A stretch of 64,000 nucleotides of DNA, from NCBI GenBank assembly GCA_963838375.1, contig CAWIQY010000015.1, positions 1,178,001 through 1,242,000 of the forward strand. The letters are read 5' to 3'. This document shows, piece after piece, positions 47,184 through 56,006 of this stretch. The notes beneath the pieces were generated by a model. That model did no database searches, was not told the origin of the DNA, and saw nothing but the letters and a program-made list of their open reading frames with translations. Within the stretch, counting starts at the first letter, position 1. Each line of letters begins with the position of its first letter. Position numbers and translations under genes: made by a program. The DNA is from DVED01 sp963838375 (lineage in GTDB: Bacteria > Cyanobacteriota > Cyanobacteriia > Cyanobacteriales > Geitlerinemataceae).

Positions 47184-48502
47184 ATGAGTGAAGCGATCGT
47201 GCTAGATACAAAAACGAACGGCAAAAAAACAAACCCCGATATTGGCGAGACTCGAATTGTTTTACAACCTAATCTTTCTCAGTCTCACTATCATCTCGGT
47301 CAAGTCTTAGCCAAACAAGAAGAATGGGAAGATGCGATCGTTGCTTATCGTCAAGCTTTAGACATCAAACCTAATGGTGAAATCTATTTCAGCTTAGCCG
47401 AAGCGTTGGTGAAGCAAGACAAAGAAGTTGAAGCGATCGAAGCGTATCAAAAGGCGATCGAACAACAACCTACACTGGCTCTAGCGCATCATAACTTAGG
47501 CGATTTACTCTACAAAAATGGGCAAAAAGAAGAAGCGTTGAGGCGTATCAAAAGGCGATCGAGTTCGACCCGAATTTTTCTTGGTCGCATAATAATTTAG
47601 GCGATGTTTTTAGAGATTTAGAGCGTTGGGAAGAGGCGATCGAAGTTTATAAAAAGGCGATCGATCTCAATCCCAATTTTGCTTGGTCGCATTATAACTT
47701 AGCTGAAGCATTTTGTGAGAAAAAATTGTGGGAGCGAGCGAAAACTGCCTATCAAAAAGCGATCGATATCGATCCTCAGTTAGCCGAAGCTTACGGAAAA
47801 TTAGGATATGTTTTATTTCAGCAGGAGCAGTTCGATCTATCAATATTGAATTACAATAAAGCTATTGAACTCAAACCAACAATTCATTTTTCTGTTTATC
47901 AAAATTTGAGCAATACTTTGTCTAAGAAACAGAGCCGAGAATCTTTGAAAATTCAAGAAAATGAAAACTATCTACAAAATCCGAAAGTATTAAACGAAAT
48001 CAGTTCAAAAACTATTCTTCGTGAATTTTTAACAGATTTTTGGCGAGAAGACAATCAAATATCTATCGAGATTGATTCTTGTACTTCTCTCCTAAAAAAT
48101 AATTCTAGTGACTTTAGCGTCTATCAGAAAAGTGCTGACTTATTCCGTGAAAAATCAAAAAACTGTTTGGATACGGCATTACGGTATTATCATCATTGTA
48201 TTCAACTGAATCCTGATATTTTAGAAAATTATTATCAAGCATTAGATATAAATCCAAGAGATGCCAAGCTTTATCTTAAATTAGGCCATCTACTTGTTCG
48301 ACGTAATGAGCTACAAACATCAACAATTTTTTATCAAATAGCCATTCAACTAAAACCTGATGATCCTGAGGCATATTTTCAGTTAGGTAAAGTGTTAGAA
48401 CGACAAGGTAAAATAGAGGAATCAAGCTTATATTACCGTCAATCTGATGAATTAAACCCTGGAGTAAAACCGTTAACAACAGAGGCGTACCATGCTTTAT
48501 AA
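47184..48502 (+). CDS. TPR protein, frameshifted
   Basis: The first frame (to 47600) has TPRs such as SHYHLGQVLAKQEEWEDAIV; after EEALR it goes out of frame. The next frame (open through 47726-48502) continues NNLGDVFRDLERWEEAIEVY and AYQKAIDIDPQLAEAYGKLG. One missing G at about 47540 (TTG-(G)AG-GCG) restores a ~440-aa protein with roughly 8 TPRs, a divergent acidic centre and two C-terminal TPRs. TPR arrays mediate protein-protein binding. It lies between the TPR-GT61 and sulfotransferase genes and is probably a scaffold of the same pathway. AT-rich composition. Confidence 0.75.
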
Positions 48503-48550
48503 AAATTTCAACGCATCATCAAAAAATAAAAGTTAGGAGAAATTTTTCAG

Positions 48551-50134
48551 ATGGCTGCACAAAATCAAAACAACCCGAATGTTGAGAAAGTTCAAAATAT
48601 TCTAGCTCACGGAAAAATTAATGAAGTCATTGATTACTATAAAAAACAACTGGGTGATCGAGATAATTTTGTGGATGCGTACTTGCATCAAATTTTACAT
48701 TTAGGATTATCGATAAAGAATGATGACCAATTATTTAACACTTTTCTCGAAAACTATTCAATCTTTTTTCAGCCTCTATCTTCTCAACTTGTTTCTCAAT
48801 CTTCTTATACCAATATTTATCACTGTTCGGTTCCTAAAGCGGCAACGACTTGGATCAAACGCATAATTACTGATTCCAGGCTATATCTTCATTCCGGATT
48901 AGCTCCTTTCCAAGCTGAGTTTCTCGAGAATACTAAAACTATTCCCACCAACACAATTGTCACGGGAACCTTTTCTATTCATTTTGATGATTTTCTAAAG
49001 CTGAATAAACCTCAATCCTACAAAGCCTTTTTTGTGATGAGAGATCCGCGAGATCTTGTGATTTCAGCTTATTTCTCTAACCGATATTCTCACTTACTTA
49101 TGGATCATATTGGAGAAACTCGTAAAATTTTAAATGATTTATCCTTAGAGGAAGGAATAATTTATACGATCGATATCTTAAGAAATGTTTTTTCGATTTT
49201 GAATTCTTGGATCGATGCTCCGTCGAAAGATGCTAATATTTTACTTTTTCGTTATGAAGAACTAACTGGAAAGCAAAATATCGAATCGTTTAAACGGCTA
49301 TGTACGCATTGTGATATTAAAATTCCAGACAATTTAATCTGCCAGATTTTAAGTGACTATAGCTTTGAGAAACTAAGTCAGGGTCGTCAACAAGGAGATG
49401 AAAATCATAATTCACATTATAGAAAAGGCTTGCCTGGAGATTGGAAAAATCACTTTACTCATAAAGTTAGACAACACTTTGAAGAAGTTACTGGCAATTT
49501 AATTGATCGTTTAGGTTATGCTTGGGATGATTCAAGTAGTCTATTAGATCGAGAGAGAAACTCTGTGGATGTAGCATCGAAAATTACTTCAGTTGCTTTA
49601 CCGGAGAAATCTTTAATACCCATCGAACAGATTCTAAAATTGAGTCACGAACATTTCGTTAAAAATCAACTACCTGACGCCTTAGATAATTACCAAAAAT
49701 CGATTGCTATCCTTGAAGCTAAATTAGCAGAATCTTATTTTTATATGGGTTCTATTTATTTAAAATCAAACCATATAGACTTAGCAATTGAATTTTATAA
49801 AAAATCAATTGACTTGAATCCCAATCTCGCTGATTCTTACTTTTATCTTGGAAATCTATACCGTATTAAAAATGAGATAGACTTAGCAAAATGTACTTAT
49901 CAAAAATGTTTAGAAATTAATCCTGAATTGGCTGATGCTCACTTTTACTTGGGGAGCATTTATTTTAGTGAAAATAAGCTAGATCAAGCCGAAAATCATT
50001 ATAATATGTGTTTGAAGATTAATTCTAATTTGGCAGATGCATATTTTTATCTTGGAGAAATATGTATTAAAAAAACTCAAGTTGATCGAGGTATTTTCTA
50101 TCATAAAAAATACAAGAAACTCAGAAATTCTTAA
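48551..50134 (+). CDS. Sulfotransferase - TPR fusion protein
   Basis: 527 aa. The N-terminal sulfotransferase domain (about 85-325) has the 5'-phosphosulfate-binding loop VPKAATTWIKRI (94-105), the 3'-phosphate-binding motif FVMRDPRDLVISAYFS (161-176) and HYRKGLPGDWKNHF. Four or five TPRs follow (about 350-525: AESYFYMGSIYLKSNHIDLA). The enzyme transfers sulfate from PAPS to a glycan or protein hydroxyl; the TPRs may recruit the substrate. AGGAG precedes the ATG. It has low GC and AT-rich codons compared with the rest of the window, and is in series with a TPR gene upstream and a glycosyltransferase-like gene downstream. Confidence 0.88.
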   Translation: MAAQNQNNPNVEKVQNILAHGKINEVIDYYKKQLGDRDNFVDAYLHQILHLGLSIKNDDQLFNTFLENYSIFFQPLSSQLVSQSSYTNIYHCSVPKAATTWIKRIITDSRLYLHSGLAPFQAEFLENTKTIPTNTIVTGTFSIHFDDFLKLNKPQSYKAFFVMRDPRDLVISAYFSNRYSHLLMDHIGETRKILNDLSLEEGIIYTIDILRNVFSILNSWIDAPSKDANILLFRYEELTGKQNIESFKRLCTHCDIKIPDNLICQILSDYSFEKLSQGRQQGDENHNSHYRKGLPGDWKNHFTHKVRQHFEEVTGNLIDRLGYAWDDSSSLLDRERNSVDVASKITSVALPEKSLIPIEQILKLSHEHFVKNQLPDALDNYQKSIAILEAKLAESYFYMGSIYLKSNHIDLAIEFYKKSIDLNPNLADSYFYLGNLYRIKNEIDLAKCTYQKCLEINPELADAHFYLGSIYFSENKLDQAENHYNMCLKINSNLADAYFYLGEICIKKTQVDRGIFYHKKYKKLRNS

Positions 50135-50164
50135 AGCCATAATTTTTTTATAGTATTTTTAGGT

Positions 50165-51307
50165 ATGAATAAAAAACATGAAGTTGTAATTGCAACGAGT
50201 ATTGCTCCCGTTGGAATTGAAAAACAAAAAATCGCTATTCAAACATGGATAGATCTAGGATTTTCTGTCGTTTCATTGAATATTCAACCTGAAATAGACA
50301 AACTGGACTCACAATTTCCAGAAGTTCATTTTTCTCAGGTCAATCGAGACGGTCGCCAACAATATGGAAAACCTTTTGTTTATGTTAATGATGTCTTACA
50401 CTATTTACAAGAATATGGTAGTGAAATTGTGGGAATTGTCAATTCAGACATACATCTCAGAGCCAGCTCTGATTTTATATCTTATATTCAAGAGCAAGCA
50501 CATAATTCAGTTGTGTTTGCTTCTAGAATAGATATCGATACTCCTCAATCTATCGAGGGTGAAATGTATGGATATGGATTCGATTTATTCTTTTTTGATC
50601 GAAACTTATTGAGTCACTTTCCATCATGCGATGCTTTTTGTTTAGGAATTCCCTGGTGGGATTATTGGGTTCCTCTGATTGCTTTACAAAAGCAGTTAAA
50701 TCCTAAATATTTACAAAATACAGTTGCTTATCATATCAAGCATAACATCAACTATAGCTTGAAAAATTGGCGTGAAGTCGGGATTGTCTTTGCCGATTTT
50801 TTCATACCCGATATGGCTCAAAAAATGAGGTCGATCTTAGAATCAGGTCAACTAGAGGAATTAGACGAGGAACTCGGACCTAATTTAACCTACGAGTTCA
50901 TTCAAATGATGTATCAAAATGCCAATTTAATAACCTATAAATCTTCATTCCAACGCATATCAAAACCGATCAAAAGTTTATCAGATTTTCATCTATCAGA
51001 TCGAATGAAATTCATTCATTTGCATAATCAAAATCTAAAGATCGATCGAGATAGAATTGATCTAGAGTTACAGTACGAATATCTCATTTGGTTAGCATGG
51101 TCTTCGTATTGTAACAATGAATGGATAAACATGACAAGATACTTAGCTGAATCTCTGAGGTATAATTCTGATCCTAAAGCTAAAATTATTGTCAATTGGA
51201 TCGAACTATTTGAAGAATTTTCTCAAGATCAAAAAAAGCCATTTGATGCCTATACTCTAGGTCAAAGTCTTGAATGGCAAAAATTAATAGTTTCGATTTT
51301 ACTCTAA
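50165..51307 (+). CDS. Glycosyltransferase-like protein (GT-A fold, weak)
   Basis: 380 aa, cytoplasmic. The N-terminal half has a GT-A-like Rossmann part: EVVIATSIAPVG, IVGIVNSDIHLRAS with an SD-x-H metal-binding-type acidic motif, and VVFASRIDID. Then YGFDLFFFDRNLLSHF and GIPWWDYWVPLIAL follow, a pattern seen in cyanobacterial and bacterial hypothetical glycosyltransferases. The C-terminal half is helical. Donor and acceptor are unknown. It is AT-rich, 30 bp after the sulfotransferase gene, and likely the same transcript; a role in making a sulfated glycan is inferred. Confidence 0.6.
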   Translation: MNKKHEVVIATSIAPVGIEKQKIAIQTWIDLGFSVVSLNIQPEIDKLDSQFPEVHFSQVNRDGRQQYGKPFVYVNDVLHYLQEYGSEIVGIVNSDIHLRASSDFISYIQEQAHNSVVFASRIDIDTPQSIEGEMYGYGFDLFFFDRNLLSHFPSCDAFCLGIPWWDYWVPLIALQKQLNPKYLQNTVAYHIKHNINYSLKNWREVGIVFADFFIPDMAQKMRSILESGQLEELDEELGPNLTYEFIQMMYQNANLITYKSSFQRISKPIKSLSDFHLSDRMKFIHLHNQNLKIDRDRIDLELQYEYLIWLAWSSYCNNEWINMTRYLAESLRYNSDPKAKIIVNWIELFEEFSQDQKKPFDAYTLGQSLEWQKLIVSILL

Positions 51308-51381
51308 ATCTAGAAATTCTCAATAGGTCGATGCATCTTAGAAAGTTGAATAGGACGGAAACCGACACCGCTCACTTTCCT

Positions 51382-51537
51382 AGGACTTACGTAGCGACGC
51401 TATCTATGGCGTAAATGGTGCGTTACACTGCGCTAACACACCCTACAGATGGAGGCTTTACGTAAGCTATCTATGGCGTAAATGGTGCGTTACGCTGCGC
51501 TAACACACCCTACAGATGGAGGCTTTACGTAAGTCCT
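51382..51537. mobile_element. MITE with AGGACTTACGTA ends and internal 67-bp duplication
   Basis: AGGACTTACGTA (51382-51393) and TACGTAAGTCCT (51526-51537) are perfect inverted ends. Inside, a 67-bp unit (51400-51466) is repeated directly at 51467-51533 with a single difference. Each unit contains CTATCTATGGCG, GCGCTAACACACCCTAC and GGAGGCTTTACGTAAG. The outer arms match the MITE at 9074-9175 for AGGACTTACG. Confidence 0.85.
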
Positions 51538-51566
51538 GTTTCCGAAAAATTCAAGGAAATGTAGCA

Positions 51567-52229
51567 TTAAGGGGTGGATGCCATGACAGAGGGACAGATA
51601 TCGGCAAGCAGACACCGATCGCAGGCGGGTTTGCGTGCCCCACAGACCGCACGTCCGTGGTAAATTAATCGAATCGACCAATTTTCCCAATCTTCGATCG
51701 GCAGCAACGGCATCAAATCTCGTTCCACCTTCACCGGATCGGTCTGTTCTGTCAACCCCAACCGATGACTCAACCGTTTGACGTGGGTATCCACCGTCAC
51801 CCCAGCATTGATGCCGTAAGCGTGCGCCAGAACGACATTAGCAGTTTTCCTCGCCACTCCCGGCAGTTCCAGCAGTTGTTCCATGCGCTTGGGTACTTCG
51901 CCGCCATACTTTTGGGCGATCGTCTGACAAGCACCCTGGATATTTTTCGCTTTGTTGCGATAGAATCCCGTCGATCGAATTAAGGTTTCCAATTCCGATA
52001 AATCTGCACCGGCAAAGGCGACAGCATCAGGAAACCGTTGAAATAAGGCAGGAGTAACTTTATTAACTCGATCGTCCGTACATTGCGCGGAGAGAATTGT
52101 TGCCACCAATAACTGAACTGGACTGTCGTAAGTCAAGCTACAAGTGGCATCCGGATACAACCGTTTCAGACGAGTTAAAATTTCTAGCGCCCGAATGCGT
52201 TTGGACGATCGTTTTCGAGTGGAACTCAT
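51567..52229 (-). CDS. nth: Endonuclease III (DNA glycosylase/AP lyase)
   Basis: 220 aa with a helix-hairpin-helix ELPGVARKTANVVLAHAYG, the catalytic Asp in GVTVDTHVKRLSHRLG (catalytic Lys in RKTAN) and a C-terminal [4Fe-4S] cluster motif C-x6-C-x2-C-x5-C (CGARKPACDRCLLADIC). It removes oxidised pyrimidines and incises AP sites in base excision repair. The segment encoding CDRCLLADI is repeated as 26 bp of DNA next to the truncated ileS end (30594-30619 region). It is 27 bp downstream of rseP on the same strand. Confidence 0.95.
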   Translation of the reverse strand: MSSTRKRSSKRIRALEILTRLKRLYPDATCSLTYDSPVQLLVATILSAQCTDDRVNKVTPALFQRFPDAVAFAGADLSELETLIRSTGFYRNKAKNIQGACQTIAQKYGGEVPKRMEQLLELPGVARKTANVVLAHAYGINAGVTVDTHVKRLSHRLGLTEQTDPVKVERDLMPLLPIEDWENWSIRLIYHGRAVCGARKPACDRCLLADICPSVMASTP

Positions 52230-52256
52230 TCATTTAGTGGCAATTCGGTTTGATGG

Positions 52257-53348
52257 CTATCGATTCAATTGCTGTATCCACTCCAAATTGGCTGTATCGC
52301 GAACAATCAGAAACATCCCTAATCCCAACAGCAGCAACAAGCCCGACTGCATAACACCGTCTTGAATTCGAGCGGGAATCGGCTTGCCACGCAATCCTTC
52401 AACAATTAAAAAGACGAGTTGCCCGCCATCGAGTGCGGGTAGGGGCAATGTATTAATAATTGCCAGGTTAATGCTAATAATTGCCGCAAACATCAGCAAA
52501 TTTAGAGCATCACTTTCGGCAATTTTTGCACCTTGTTCGACAATTTTGACAGGTCCTGCGAGTTGACTAGCAGTATTGCCAAAATTGGTAATCAGTTGGT
52601 AGAAACCATTCACCGTCCCCACAAAGATCGCTTGAAAGCGTTCTGAGGCAATGCTGAAAATCTCAACAATACTACTAGGACGGCGATAGATAGGTGTACC
52701 ATTGGGCGAGAGTTGAACGCCGATGCGTCCTTTGCCTTCGGCATCTCCTTCGGGAGTAATGGCGATTTCGGAAGTTGTGCCATCACGATCGATTCCCAGT
52801 TCTAAAGGCTGGTTGGCATGGGCTTCGATCGTCTCTTTCAGCTTCAAAACCGCTCCTTCTTCGGCTGCCAACCGTTCGCCGTCAATGGACATGACGATAT
52901 CGCCCGATTTCAGTCCGGCTTGTGCGGCTGGGGAGTCTGGGGAAACAACTTGGGGAACGACGACGCCCGGCTGATAGTTGAAACCTTCGGGGACACCAGC
53001 GCCACCGACTTGTAGTGCCAAGACAAAGTAGGCAAAAATTAAGTTGGCAATGACTCCAGCGCTAACGACAATAACCCGATCGAGGACGGGACGATTGCGT
53101 AGCAAATCGGGATCGTTTTCGGCAAACTTGCTATCGGGATCGTCGTCGGGAAACCCAACGAATCCGCCCAAAGGAAAGGCGCGTAGGGCGTACTCGGTTT
53201 CGGGTCCTTGGTATTTGAGCAAAACCGGACCGAAACCGATGGAGAAGCGGTTGACATGAATGCCTTGGAGTCGAGCAGCTAGGAAGTGCCCGAGTTCGTG
53301 AACGACGATGAGAAGGGCTAAAACTGCGATCGCTGCCAGTACGGACAT
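52257..53348 (-). CDS. rseP: RIP zinc metalloprotease (site-2 protease)
   Basis: 363 aa. N-terminal TM with the metal-binding HExxH in VVHELGHFLAAR, then GFVGFPDDDPDSKF (FxGF-type), one PDZ domain (about 120-190, with SPAAQAGLKSGDIV) and a C-terminal TM set with the second metal motif NTLPLPALDGGQ. Site-2 proteases cut transmembrane substrates such as anti-sigma factors; in cyanobacteria the targets are mostly unknown. It lies directly upstream of nth on the same strand. Confidence 0.95.
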   Translation of the reverse strand: MSVLAAIAVLALLIVVHELGHFLAARLQGIHVNRFSIGFGPVLLKYQGPETEYALRAFPLGGFVGFPDDDPDSKFAENDPDLLRNRPVLDRVIVVSAGVIANLIFAYFVLALQVGGAGVPEGFNYQPGVVVPQVVSPDSPAAQAGLKSGDIVMSIDGERLAAEEGAVLKLKETIEAHANQPLELGIDRDGTTSEIAITPEGDAEGKGRIGVQLSPNGTPIYRRPSSIVEIFSIASERFQAIFVGTVNGFYQLITNFGNTASQLAGPVKIVEQGAKIAESDALNLLMFAAIISINLAIINTLPLPALDGGQLVFLIVEGLRGKPIPARIQDGVMQSGLLLLLGLGMFLIVRDTANLEWIQQLNR

Positions 53349-53707
53349 GAATTCATCCAGTAAAGTTTGATAGAACTACCCGACCTGCCAATATCCCCAC
53401 TCTCCCGATTAAACATCTGTAAAAACCCCATTTTTGCCCAGGCGGTGTAAGGGTTTGAGGTCTACTTCTGAAGATGTCTATGGAATTGGCGGGGGATGGA
53501 AAATTCCCAGTCTCGCCAGTAAATACAGAGCGGGGCGGATTGCTGGGAAACCTCCGCGTCTGCTGGTTTTACCGGTCTGTCCGGTACTTACAGCGAGAAA
53601 GCTTACACTTCGATCGGGCGGTTGCCGGGGTTCCCCAGTCAGATAGATTCTTTCTATTTTAGCCTGGAACGATAAGTCCCGTGGTGCGGTTGACCGAAGA
53701 TCCTCCT

Positions 53708-55463
53708 TCAAGATTGTTGAGTCAATTGGCGTCGAGAATCCGCTTGAGCGAGGAGAGATTCGGCAAAAGCGATCGCCTCTCGATCGGACTCTCCACCTGC
53801 CAGTTGAGCCAGTTCTTCTCGGCGTTGGTGGGGATCGAGTGGCACTGACGCGGACAACGGTACGTTCGCCGATTTCGCTGTTTCCTTGTCCGTTGAGCCG
53901 GGCGCCATTGAGATCGATAATCTGTTTGTCTACGCGAAAATGTCGGTCTGCCATAGCAGCGACGATCGGTTGGTGGGTGACGCACAACACTTGATGTTTG
54001 GCGGAAAGTTGGTGCAGATTGTCGGCGATCGCCTGTGCCACTCGTCCGGACACCCCCACGTCAATTTCGTCGAACACCAGTGTTCCCACCGGATCGACTT
54101 CACAAAAGCAGGTTTTGAGTGCCAACAAAAACCGACTCATTTCGCCGCCAGATGCCGTCTCGGTTAAGGATTTTAGCGGTTCTCCTGGATTGGCGCTGAA
54201 CATAAACACAATTCGATCGGCTCCGGTACTACTGGGAGTCGCGGCAGTAATGTCCACCTGAAACTGGACTTTTTCCATCGCTAAGGGTTGGAGAGCCGCG
54301 ATTAATCGGGCTTCGAGTTGTTGTGCCGCTTTTTGGCGTAGATGGGTGAGACGATCGCACAGCTTTAGTAATCGAGCGTAAGCCTCTTGATAAGCGGCTT
54401 CTAGCGCTTCGAGGGATTGACCGGCACCGTTGAGTCCTTCCATCTGTTCCTGAAGCTGTTGGTAGCGATCGATGGCCCCAGCGAGGCTCGGGCCGTACTT
54501 GCGGCAAATCAGTTTGAGTTGCCCAATCCGCCCTTCTACGTCCTCTAAGCGTTGGGGATCGCTCTCTAAAGATTCACCGTAGGCGTTAATCTGATGTCCG
54601 GCTTCCATCACTTGCACCAATGCCGATCCAATCAGTTCTAAAATCGGTTGCAAGCGATCGTCGTAGCGCATCATCTCGGTCAAGTTCGCCTCGGCTTTTC
54701 CCAGTAAATCTGCCGCGGCACTCCCTCCCTCCTCGTTTTGATACAACGCTCGGTAGGCTTGGTAGCTTTGCTGTTGCAATTCCACTACATTGGCTAACCG
54801 TTGCGCTTCTTGTTGCAGTCGATCGAGTTCTTGGGGATCGCCCAGTTCGGCGGCGCGGAGTTCTTCGAGTTGATACGTAAATAAATCTAATTGTTGCAGG
54901 CGATCCTGTTCGGACTGCTGTCGCTGTTCCAATGCCTGTTTGGCTTGCTGGCACTGGTTCCACACCTGAGCGACTTTGTGGCGCTGTTCGATCGTCGCAG
55001 AACCGCCGTAGAGATCGAGCAATTCGCGCTGTTGATTGGCTTGTCCCAATTGTAACGCCTGTCCCTGTGCGGCAATTTCCACCGTGCGACTTCCCCACAG
55101 TTGCATCTGTTTTTGGGTGGCGGTAGTCCCATTGATGCGGTACTTGCTGCGGCATCCCCGCGAGCTAACGACCAATTCGCGAAGGCAGGCGATCGTTTTA
55201 TTCTGACTCAAACTAATCCCACTGGCAACCCACCAAGCGACATCCGAGTCGTCTAGGGTAAACGTAGCTTCGATTTGTGCGCGTTCGGCTCCAGTGCGAA
55301 TCGATCGACTGGAGACTTTTCCACCCAAAACAGCATCGAGAGCATCCAATATAATGGATTTTCCCGCTCCCGTTTCTCCAGTCAGCACGTTCAAACCGGA
55401 GCCGAACTCGAGTTCGAGCCGATCGATCAAGGCAAAGTTTTCAATCCGTAAGGATAGCAACAT
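53708..55463 (-). CDS. recN: DNA repair protein RecN, frameshifted near the 3' end
   Basis: About 584 aa. SMC-like: N-terminal MLLSLRIENFALIDRLELEF and Walker A GETGAGKSI, long coiled coil, signature TASGGEMSRFLLALK and Walker B GTLVFDEIDVGVSG, then LCVTHQPIVAAMADRH. After GERTVVRVS the frame runs into an unrelated Arg-rich tail down to 53478. The true C-terminus, LDPHQRREELAQLAGGES..FAESLL, is in the next frame and ends at 53708. One extra base near 53842 explains it. RecN organises DNA ends in double-strand-break repair. Start at 55463 is chosen to match the family; an earlier in-frame start adds 12 residues. Confidence 0.92.
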
Positions 55464-55601
55464 GGAGGCAAGGGAAAGCCGTGGTGACGACAGGCGCAAC
55501 AGCTCTTATGATACCGAATTGAGCCTCTCGATCGGACACTACCCGTTCTTTAAAATGGTAGGATTTCTCTCAACGGGTTACTTAAATCTCGATTGTTAGC
55601 T

Positions 55602-55973
55602 ATGCGTATTATTAGTAGTTTGGCAGCATTGGCTGGAATTCTCGGCGTTTCTTTGCTTGCTCAAGCCAATGACCTACCCTCTTGTGTCAATGAAGATTGT
55701 GATTGCTCCGATTTTAGAACTTGGCAAGAGGCTCAAGTTGTGTTGGATGCGTTTGTTGGCGATCCCTTTCTCTTAGATCGAGACAAGGACGGTACTGCCT
55801 GTGAAACTCTTCCCGGCGTTCCCGCCGCTGCTTTATCGACATCAGAGTCAGTATCTTCTACTCCTGCCCCGACCTCGCCCGATCCAGTTCCTGCCCAATC
55901 GAGTCCTCAACCGACCCCAACGCCTAATGCGATCGATCGAACCTCGAGTAATCCGATTCCCGCCCTTTGGTGA
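55602..55973 (+). CDS. Excalibur calcium-binding domain protein, secreted
   Basis: 123 aa. A signal peptide (about 1-20, MRIISSLAALAGILGVSLLA) is followed by an excalibur motif: CDCSDFRTWQEAQVVLDAF and LDRDKDGTACETLPG, with the DxDxDG-x-x-C-E Ca2+ loop. The C-terminal tail is Pro/Ser/Thr-rich. Excalibur domains are extracellular and often follow nucleases; here the domain stands alone. Start at 55602 (ATG) rather than an upstream TTG because the signal peptide then starts with MRI. Divergent from recN. Confidence 0.82.
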   Translation: MRIISSLAALAGILGVSLLAQANDLPSCVNEDCDCSDFRTWQEAQVVLDAFVGDPFLLDRDKDGTACETLPGVPAAALSTSESVSSTPAPTSPDPVPAQSSPQPTPTPNAIDRTSSNPIPALW

Positions 55974-56006
55974 GAATAGCAAAGCCGATTGCCGCATCCC
56001 CAGTCT

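Noticed and set aside
47015..47224. Hydrophobic 69-codon minus-strand frame
   Set aside because: It overlaps the start of the TPR gene and follows from AT-rich DNA; no further support.
53478..53707. Continuation of the recN reading frame as a long Arg/Pro-rich C-terminus
   Set aside because: The true RecN C-terminus (LDPHQRREELAQLAGG) is in the neighbouring frame and ends at 53708; the extension is out of frame.
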